Assembly (NCBI GenBank): GCA_003343705.1
Contig: QAKR01000044.1
Span: forward strand, 1 to 7,077
Direction: 5' to 3'
Length of the DNA stretch: 7,077 nt
DNA from: Clostridiales bacterium
GTDB lineage: Bacteria > Bacillota > Clostridia > Oscillospirales > UBA644
The notes under the pieces are model-generated. The model did not search any database and was not told the DNA's origin. It was given only the letters and a program-made list of their open reading frames with translations. Shown piece by piece: positions 1 to 5,281 of this stretch. Within the stretch, counting starts at the first letter, position 1; each line of letters begins with the position of its first letter. A program made the translations under genes and the position numbers.

Positions 1-1
1 G

Positions 2-538
2 GATGGAACCAAAGAAATCAAATTCGGCTTCGGTAACGATAATTCCGATGAAGAAGGCGGTGGCAATACTCCCGGCAGCGGCAATACCCCTGGTGGAGAA
101 GAGGTCGAAAACATTCCCCAGGTAGGCACTGCTTACAAAGGATGCTACGTGCTGAGCGTGACTGAAGCTACCACGACCAGTGCCACGCTGGAGTTGCTCT
201 CACCGAAAGAAGTGGCAGACGTCAACAAGAACGATGCTGACATTGCCGCCGCCATTGCCCAGTGCGCCGTGAACGGAATAGACGGCTGGAGACTGCCGAA
301 TAAGACAGAGTCCAAAGCCATATTCAACAATTATAGAAACAATCAGACGGGAAATGATGTACTAACCGGAGTGTTGGGCGGCACAGCCATTGACACGAAG
401 GCATACTTCTGCAATGACAATGAGGCAGTCAAAACCTTCAAAGCGGGAGATACTTCCTTTGCGATGAAGACAATCGCCACCACCGCCACCGTCCGCACCG
501 TGAGCATCCTCCGGATAACCGTACCATCCACTAAGTAA
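2..538 (+). CDS. C-terminal part of a fimbrillin-type surface protein with DUF1566-like domain (5' end outside window)
   Basis: The frame is open from the window edge to the TAA at 536-538, so this is the last 178 codons of a longer gene; a GTG at 149 is in frame but is not a credible start because the frame continues upstream. The first visible residues (KEIKFGF) look like the last strand of a preceding domain. An acidic Gly/Asn/Pro linker with two NTPG units follows (about codons 17-40). The final 130 or so residues contain GWRLPNKTE (around codons 94-103), then AYFCNDN and a closing TVRTVSILRI strand; this order, WRLP near the middle and a VR-containing strand at the end, resembles DUF1566-type domains found at the C-termini of Bacteroidales surface proteins. 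Its composition is less GC-rich and less C-biased than the genes downstream (positions 301-360 have 21 G+C of 60). A pilus-tip or adhesin role is inferred from its neighbours. The missing N-terminus prevents a firm family call. Confidence 0.75.
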   Translation, partial: DGTKEIKFGFGNDNSDEEGGGNTPGSGNTPGGEEVENIPQVGTAYKGCYVLSVTEATTTSATLELLSPKEVADVNKNDADIAAAIAQCAVNGIDGWRLPNKTESKAIFNNYRNNQTGNDVLTGVLGGTAIDTKAYFCNDNEAVKTFKAGDTSFAMKTIATTATVRTVSILRITVPSTK

Positions 539-673
539 TAGAAAGTATCCAATATATAACAACGAATTACAACGAATTACGACAACGGCAACAATTACGA
601 CAACAATTACAATTACAATTACGACAAAGACAATAATAACAATAACAATAACTCTAAATAGACAACATTAAGT
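539..673 (+). repeat. AT-rich spacer and leader made of short tandem repeats
   Basis: This 135-base gap between two genes has almost no G and is built from simple repeats. There are two adjacent copies of AACGAATTAC (561-570 and 571-580), then several AATTAC units (about 592-621), then AATAAC units (about 635-652). It ends in AAATAGA 12 bases before the ATG at 674. I see no hairpin that would act as a terminator and no TAnnTTTG-type Bacteroides -7 box, so readthrough from the upstream gene is possible. An A-rich, unstructured leader without a Shine-Dalgarno site is typical of translation starts in Bacteroidetes. The repeats could vary in length by slippage, which would alter the leader but not any protein. 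Confidence 0.7.
636..662 (+). promoter_or_regulatory. Leader motif shared with the gene at 5282
   Basis: ATAACAATAACAATAA (636-651) followed by AAATAGA (656-662) lies just before the ATG at 674. The same 16-mer occurs at 5261-5276, overlapping AAATAGA at 5275-5281, just before the gene at 5282. It may be a translation-enhancing leader or a relic of duplication. The low complexity makes chance or convergent similarity possible. Confidence 0.4.
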
Positions 674-2512
674 ATGAGACACTACAGATTCCTCACCGCA
701 GCCCTGGCACTCGCAGCAGTGCTTGCTGCCTGTACCGACAACGAGAAAAAGAACGAAACCGATGGACGCACTGCCATAAGCATCCACGCCAGCATCGGAA
801 GCAACAACGCTGACGAAGACACCCCCGCAGAAAGCACCCGCGCCACCGACACCTCCTGGCAGTCCGGCGACGCCATCGGCGTCCTCCTGTTCAACGCAGG
901 CACCACCGCCGTCACCGAAGGGCTGACCAACTACAAGTACCTCACCACCGGCAACGGCATCTTCAGCCCCGCCGATGAAGTCAACACCGCCTACTACCCC
1001 GAGGACGATGCCCAGACCGACATCCTCGCCTACTACCCCTACACCCCCGCCGTGACGCCCGCCTCGCTCGTCGTCCCCATCGACCTGGGCAACCAAACCA
1101 ACCTCGCCGCCATCGACCTGATGAGCGCCGACAAGCTGCCCGGACTCTCCTCCAGCGCTCCCGACGCCGCACTCACCTTCGCCCACCGCCTGTGCAAGCT
1201 CACGCTGAAGCTGGTGCACGACGAAGACGTCGACCTCACCGGCGCCCGAGCCCTGCTGACAGGCACCCCCACCACCGGTAACTGGGATTTGCTCACCGCC
1301 ACCCTCACCCCCGCAGCCACCGCCACCGACCTGCCCCTCACCCTCAGTGCCGACGGCACCAGCGTCACCGCCATCGTGATGCCCACCCCCGCACGCCCCG
1401 GAAGGAGCATCACCCTGATTACCGCCGACGGCAAGTACCTCGTCACCACCATCCCCGACGACCTGCCCCTCACCCCCGGCACCGAGAACGACTACACCCT
1501 CACCGTCGAGCCCACCAGCCTCACCATCGGCAGCATCACCATCACCCCCTGGGCAGATGGAATCCATAGCGGCGGAGATACGACGCTGGACGGCATCACC
1601 CTTCCCTCGTCCACGCTCCTCGAAGTGAAAGAAGCCGGAAAGTTGCTCCTCAATGCCTACAAGGCAGATGCCCCCGCCCCGGCTGATGGCAGTGCCACCG
1701 CAGATGTCCTCGCTGCCACCGGCACCTACCCCGTAACTCTCACCGCCGGCAAGGCTGCCATCAGCACCGACGCCGCTCAAGGCTACGCACCCATCCTTTG
1801 GGACAAGCTCGACCGCTACCCCGCCGGCGCCACCACCCTGCAGAACTACGCCTACGCCGCCGGATTCCTGCCCGATGCCTACAGCATAGACGGCAAGCCG
1901 ACCGCCGACGGCGCAGCCCTGCACCACGAGAAAGACTACCTCTCCGCCACCGCCGCCGCCACGCCTTGGGGCACCTCGCCCGCCTTTGATGCCGAAGGGC
2001 ACAAACTCGCCCACCTCATGGCGCTCTACACCGTGGAGCTTGCCAGCGACGGCACCTACAACGCCGAGGCGCTGAACGCCGCCCACCTCACCCTGGTACG
2101 CAAGCGCGCCACCACCGGCACGCCCGCCATCGACGCCACAGGATTGAAACTGACCGTTGCCGACGTTACCCTCAAGACCGATGCCGACCGCGCTGCCCAC
2201 ACCGTCACCCTGGTGCGCACCGCTCCCGCTGCCGATGCAGCCGCCGGCACCCCCGCCACCTTCGCCGCCATCCTCTGCCCGCAGACCCTGGCAGCCGCCG
2301 GCGACGCCTACCTGACGCTCACCCTGGGCACAGGCGCCGCCGCCAAGACCTACACCCTCAGTGCCCCTGCCGATGCCCCCGTCACCCTTGCCGCAGGCAC
2401 GCGATACACGCTGAAGGCTACCGTACTGAAGACGGGTGTACAGCCCGCCGGCATCGCCCTCGCCCCCTGGACGGAAGTGGGCGGAACGGGAGACTTTGAA
2501 CCCAACCTCTAA
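674..2512 (+). CDS. Fimbrillin-family lipoprotein with two tandem fimbrillin-like modules
   Basis: The 612-residue product starts at the ATG directly after the AT-rich leader and ends with TAA. Residues 1-20 form a lipoprotein signal ending in the lipobox LAAC (Cys20), followed by acidic residues (TDNEKK), as is common in surface-exposed Bacteroidetes lipoproteins. Thr-Arg at 55-56 precedes W62 and GDAIGV (65-70), a spacing seen in Mfa1/FimA-like fimbrillins; cleavage after R56 would resemble type V pilin maturation. Module 1 runs to about 296, with AYYPYTP, a core strand FAHRLCKLTLKL starting at 169 and a closing strand ending ITPW (290-293). Module 2 (about 297-612) repeats this layout with LAHLMALYTVEL starting at 445 and LAPW at 596-599. 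The product is about one and a half to two times a single-module fimbrillin. It lies 22 bases upstream of the next gene. It probably acts as a pilus subunit or accessory protein at the outer membrane; which one cannot be told. Coding DNA is strongly C-rich (ACC, GCC, CTC codons). Confidence 0.85.
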   Translation: MRHYRFLTAALALAAVLAACTDNEKKNETDGRTAISIHASIGSNNADEDTPAESTRATDTSWQSGDAIGVLLFNAGTTAVTEGLTNYKYLTTGNGIFSPADEVNTAYYPEDDAQTDILAYYPYTPAVTPASLVVPIDLGNQTNLAAIDLMSADKLPGLSSSAPDAALTFAHRLCKLTLKLVHDEDVDLTGARALLTGTPTTGNWDLLTATLTPAATATDLPLTLSADGTSVTAIVMPTPARPGRSITLITADGKYLVTTIPDDLPLTPGTENDYTLTVEPTSLTIGSITITPWADGIHSGGDTTLDGITLPSSTLLEVKEAGKLLLNAYKADAPAPADGSATADVLAATGTYPVTLTAGKAAISTDAAQGYAPILWDKLDRYPAGATTLQNYAYAAGFLPDAYSIDGKPTADGAALHHEKDYLSATAAATPWGTSPAFDAEGHKLAHLMALYTVELASDGTYNAEALNAAHLTLVRKRATTGTPAIDATGLKLTVADVTLKTDADRAAHTVTLVRTAPAADAAAGTPATFAAILCPQTLAAAGDAYLTLTLGTGAAAKTYTLSAPADAPVTLAAGTRYTLKATVLKTGVQPAGIALAPWTEVGGTGDFEPNL

Positions 2513-2534
2513 CCCCCTAAACATATAGAACATT

Positions 2535-5009
2535 ATGAAAACAAAGAGATACAGCCTCGCCGCCCTCGCCCTCACTCTTCTCGCCCTTGCCGCCTGTCGG
2601 CAGGACGATGGTTTGGGCACTGACAACGGCAACGCCGAACCCCTGCCCGTCACCATCGGGCAGATAGCTATTGATGGTGGTGCCACCCGCCTCGCCACCG
2701 CCAACCCCGACGCCTGGGAGACGGGCGACCTCATCCGCGTCAGCGCACCCGGCCCCGATGCCACCACGCTGACTGCCACGTACCGATACACCGCAGCCGA
2801 TGCCGACGCCACCAACCCCGCCGCCCGCTGGACGCAGGTAGACCCTGCCCGCACCGACGACCCCGATGCCGCCCATGCCACCGGCGACACCTACCCCCTC
2901 TACCTCGAAAGCCTCGCAGCCACCGGCACCGATGCCCCCGCCACCACCCTCGAAACCTGGGGCGGAAGCGCCGGATGGACCGGCTCCACCGACTACCTGG
3001 ACCAAAGCACGCCCGGCGCCTACCGCCTGAACGACTACCTCCTCTGCCCCGCCGCCACCCGCGCCCTTGCCCACAACGGCGCCCAGCGCACCTGCCAACT
3101 CAGCGGCACCCTCTCCCACCAGCGCGTCAGCCTGGTGCTGAAGGTAGCCGACGGCGGCACCTACAGCCACCGCCTGCCCCAGGACGCCGTGCTGCGCCTC
3201 CACCTGACGGACGGCACCACCACCGCCACCCAGGGCCGGCAGCTCACTGCCTGGCGCCAAGGCAAGACCGACGCCAGCGGCACCCCCGGCACCAGCGGAT
3301 ATGTGCCGGCTACCACCACCTTCCGCGCACTCGTGGCGCTGGAAGATGTGCCCGGCATCACCGCCACCGCCACCGTCCGCCCCGGCAGCGTGCTGGGCGA
3401 GGTGACCTACACCGACGGCGGCTCGCGCCAGACGCAACGCATCACCTACTCCGTCAAGTCCGCCACCGCAGGCAGCACCGATGCCGACGGAAACGCGCTG
3501 ATAGCTGCCGGCACGCGGATTACCGTGACGGCGACGTTCCGGGATATTCCCTACACGCCCGATCCCGACCCGACGCCCGACCCGACGCCCGATCCCGATC
3601 CCACACCGAGCAACGTCACCATCCAAGGCAGCGCCACGCTGGCACCCTGGCAGGACACGGACCTGGGAGAGGTGGGGACGGAAGAGGTGACGGACATAGA
3701 GCCCGTGACTGAAGGCGAAAAGACCATCTACCAGATATACACCGCCGAAGGGCTGAAAGAGTTTGCCGACATGGTGAACGGAACGGAAGCCTATGCCACC
3801 GCGAGGAGCAACGGCAAGACAAAAGACCCTGCCGCCAACGCCCGCCTGATGGCGGACATCGACCTGAGCAGCGTGTGCGGCGCGTCGGTGGGTGGCGAGC
3901 CGGGCACCAGCTGGGCGCCGATGGGCAGCACCGACAGCAACGACAACCCCTACACCGGCACCTTCGACGGACAAGGGCACACCGTGCGCGGGCTGTATAT
4001 CTCGTCCGCCAGCTACCGGTGCGCCGGGCTCTTCGGAGCCATCGGCACGAATGGCAAGGTAGAGCACCTGCGGGTGGAGGCGACGGAGGTAAAGAACACA
4101 TATAACACTTCTTCCAATGCCGGCGGCACCGGCGTATTGGCAGGATACAACAGCGGCACCATCACCGCCTGCCATGCCAAGGGCAACGTCTCGAGCAGCG
4201 GAAACAACAGCTACATCGGCGGGCTGGTGGGATACAACAACAGCGGCACCATCACCGACTGCCATGCCACGGGCAGCGTCTCGAGCAGCGGAAACGACAG
4301 CTACATCGGCGGGCTGGTGGGATACAACGGCGGCACCATCACCGACTGCCATGCCACGGGCAACGTCTCGGGCAGCGGAAACGACAGCTACATCGGCGGG
4401 CTGGTGGGATACAACGTCAGCAGCACCATCACCGACTACTATGCCATGGGCAACGTCTCGGGCAGCGGAAACATCAGCGGGCTGATGGGATACAGCAGCA
4501 GCAGCACCATCACCGCCTGCTATGCCACGGGCAGCGTCTCGGGCAGCGGAAACATCGGCGGGCTGGTGGGAAACAACAGCACCAACACCATCACCGCCTG
4601 CTATGCCACGGGCAGCGTCTCGGGCAGCGGAAACAACAGCAACATCGGCGGGCTGGTGGGAAACAACAACAGCACCAGCCCCATCACCGACTGCTTCTGG
4701 CAGAAAGGAGCTGACGGCACTCCCACCGCGGGCATTGGCGGCAGCTACGGCAGCGGCGGCAACATCACCCTCACAGAAATCACCGGGACGGAGCCAAACA
4801 CTTGGGAGAATGCTGTCGGCAAGTACGAAGCTGCCGGGGGACAGAGCCGCACCTCTACCCTCAACGCATCCATCTACGATTGGAACAGCAGCTACGGCAC
4901 CAGCTCTGACTTGCACTGCGGCTACTGCTTCGTGAAGAACCCGGCTTACAAGTCCGCCGCCGACACGCCCGGCGTGGCGCCGCTTCTGCTGACTCCGATT
5001 GAGGAGTGA
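2535..5009 (+). CDS. Fimbrillin-like lipoprotein with C-terminal GLUG-repeat module
   Basis: The 824-residue product starts 22 bases after the previous stop, which suggests one transcript. The signal peptide ends in LAAC with Cys21, followed by RQDDG. Thr-Arg at 51-52 and W61 followed by ETGDLIRV mark a fimbrillin-like start; the fimbrillin-like region closes at LAPW (369-372). A Pro-Asp linker (343-358) is inserted just before that last strand. Residues from about 396 (IYQIYTAEGLKEFADMVNG) begin a typical GLUG-protein lead-in: ARLMADIDLS near 437, YTGTFDGQGHTVRGLYI at 473-489 and GLFG at 498. Seven GLUG repeats start at residue 533, each with a GLVGYN-like and TITDCHATG-like segment. A C-terminal domain of about 100 residues follows FWQK (721), with LNASIYDWNSS and an HCGYCF cysteine pair, as often seen at the ends of GLUG proteins. 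GLUG modules occur in adhesins and other surface proteins; the ligand is unknown. Likely role: pilus-associated or tip adhesin (inference). The stop is TGA. Confidence 0.87.
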   Translation: MKTKRYSLAALALTLLALAACRQDDGLGTDNGNAEPLPVTIGQIAIDGGATRLATANPDAWETGDLIRVSAPGPDATTLTATYRYTAADADATNPAARWTQVDPARTDDPDAAHATGDTYPLYLESLAATGTDAPATTLETWGGSAGWTGSTDYLDQSTPGAYRLNDYLLCPAATRALAHNGAQRTCQLSGTLSHQRVSLVLKVADGGTYSHRLPQDAVLRLHLTDGTTTATQGRQLTAWRQGKTDASGTPGTSGYVPATTTFRALVALEDVPGITATATVRPGSVLGEVTYTDGGSRQTQRITYSVKSATAGSTDADGNALIAAGTRITVTATFRDIPYTPDPDPTPDPTPDPDPTPSNVTIQGSATLAPWQDTDLGEVGTEEVTDIEPVTEGEKTIYQIYTAEGLKEFADMVNGTEAYATARSNGKTKDPAANARLMADIDLSSVCGASVGGEPGTSWAPMGSTDSNDNPYTGTFDGQGHTVRGLYISSASYRCAGLFGAIGTNGKVEHLRVEATEVKNTYNTSSNAGGTGVLAGYNSGTITACHAKGNVSSSGNNSYIGGLVGYNNSGTITDCHATGSVSSSGNDSYIGGLVGYNGGTITDCHATGNVSGSGNDSYIGGLVGYNVSSTITDYYAMGNVSGSGNISGLMGYSSSSTITACYATGSVSGSGNIGGLVGNNSTNTITACYATGSVSGSGNNSNIGGLVGNNNSTSPITDCFWQKGADGTPTAGIGGSYGSGGNITLTEITGTEPNTWENAVGKYEAAGGQSRTSTLNASIYDWNSSYGTSSDLHCGYCFVKNPAYKSAADTPGVAPLLLTPIEE
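3561..3608 (+). repeat. Pro-Asp linker repeat inside the GLUG lipoprotein gene
   Basis: These bases encode DPDPTPDPTPDPDPTP (residues 343-358). At the DNA level GACCCGACGCCC occurs twice in tandem (3567-3578 and 3579-3590), flanked by GATCCC units. It lies between the body of the fimbrillin-like region and its apparent last strand ending in LAPW, an odd place for a linker. It may separate the last strand so that it can pair with another subunit, or mark the join where modules were fused. Confidence 0.75.
4131..4709 (+). repeat. Seven tandem GLUG repeats (81-90 bp units)
   Basis: Units begin at 4131, 4221, 4311, 4398, 4479, 4560 and 4650, giving periods of 90, 90, 87, 81, 81 and 90 bases, all multiples of three. 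Each unit encodes about 27-30 residues with a GLVGYN-like start, a TIT-C/Y-ATG core and a VSGSGN-like end; the last unit is cut short by the C-terminal domain. The first unit is the most divergent (GVLAG). Blocks such as GGGCTGGTGGGA recur almost unchanged, so the repeats are conserved in DNA as well as protein, which points to recent duplication or gene conversion. GLUG repeats are thought to build a beta-rich stalk or solenoid. Confidence 0.88.
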
Positions 5010-5045
5010 GGAGGAGAAGAAGTAGCAGATGCTGCTCGCGGTTAT

Positions 5046-5126
5046 GCCCTTTCAGGGCGCAAAGCCAGGGAGCACGTGCACACGTAGGGCGTTGCCCTAC
5101 GCTATATAATGAAGCCCTTTCAGGGC
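5046..5126. repeat. REP-like palindromic element between genes
   Basis: Two copies of GCCCTTTCAGGGC (5046-5058 and 5114-5126), each a small hairpin with a 5 bp stem, flank a palindrome GCACGTGC (5072-5079) and a hairpin with an 8 bp stem, CGTAGGGC-GTT-GCCCTACG (5083-5101). The modular, palindromic and intergenic character suggests a dispersed repeat of the kind found in many copies in Bacteroidetes chromosomes; the copy number here is inferred. The 8 bp hairpin could help end or stabilise the upstream transcript but has no T-run after it, so I do not call it an intrinsic terminator. Confidence 0.6.
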
Positions 5127-5226
5127 GAACGACGTAATTAAGAACCGTCACCCCCGTCCTGGCGAACGACGTAATAAGAACCGCCACCCCCGTCCTGGCG
5201 GACGACGTAATAAGAACCGTCACCCC
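5124..5226. repeat. Three tandem copies of a 36-37 bp repeat
   Basis: Copies lie at 5124-5160 (37 bases), 5161-5196 (36) and 5197-5226 (partial, 30). Each begins GGCG(A/G)ACGACGTAAT, continues with AAGAACCG(T/C)CACCCC, and the first two end CGTCCT. Copy 1 carries one extra T after GTAAT. The first copy overlaps the second GCCCTTTCAGGGC hairpin, and the third runs directly into the CTCTGTG repeat. There are no spacers, so this is not a CRISPR array. No credible protein is encoded. Confidence 0.75.
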
Positions 5227-5254
5227 TCTGTGATACTCTGTGTCCTCTGTGGTG
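5226..5254. repeat. CTCTGTG triple repeat, dispersed-repeat-like
   Basis: CTCTGTG occurs at 5226-5232, 5236-5242 and 5245-5251, ending in GTGGTGAA-like sequence. Its reverse-strand translation contains TTEDTE, a peptide I recall from spurious ORFs in many bacterial genomes, so it is probably a member of a widespread non-coding repeat. That recognition is from memory. Confidence 0.5.
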
Positions 5255-5260
5255 AAACCG

Positions 5261-5281
5261 ATAACAATAACAATAAATAGA
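5261..5281 (+). promoter_or_regulatory. AT-rich leader motif before the LRR lipoprotein gene
   Basis: ATAACAATAACAATAA at 5261-5276, overlapping AAATAGA at 5275-5281, ends directly at the ATG at 5282 and 9 bases before the second ATG at 5291. The same elements precede the ATG at 674, where AAATAGA ends 11 bases before the start. That spacing fits the 5291 start slightly better. No Shine-Dalgarno site is present. Confidence 0.4.

Noticed and set aside
149..538. GTG at 149 as the start of a 129-residue protein
   Set aside because: The same frame is open to the window edge and encodes a linker and strand that fit the upstream part of a longer surface protein.
668..2890. 740-codon open frame on the minus strand
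   Set aside because: It is codon-aligned with the sense lipoprotein gene, overlaps two real genes, and reads as Gly/Val/Ala-rich low-complexity protein with no domain; it follows from the sense codon bias.
2517..4916. 799-codon open frame on the minus strand with internal protein repeats
   Set aside because: It is the codon-aligned shadow of the GLUG lipoprotein gene; the apparent repeats (HQPADV-like) are the GLUG repeats read backwards.
4117..4935. Two plus-strand open frames with repeated SRAAETTATSAGWW-like units
   Set aside because: They are out-of-frame readings of the GLUG repeats, kept open because the repeat units preserve frame.
5083..5110. Hairpin as an intrinsic terminator, and TATATAAT (5103-5110) as a promoter -10 box
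   Set aside because: The hairpin is not followed by a T-run. The TATATAAT lies within the repeat element, has no suitably spaced -33 TTG and does not match the Bacteroides TAnnTTTG pattern.
5124..5226. Possible short CRISPR array
   Set aside because: The 36-37 bp units abut each other with no spacers, and no cas gene is present.
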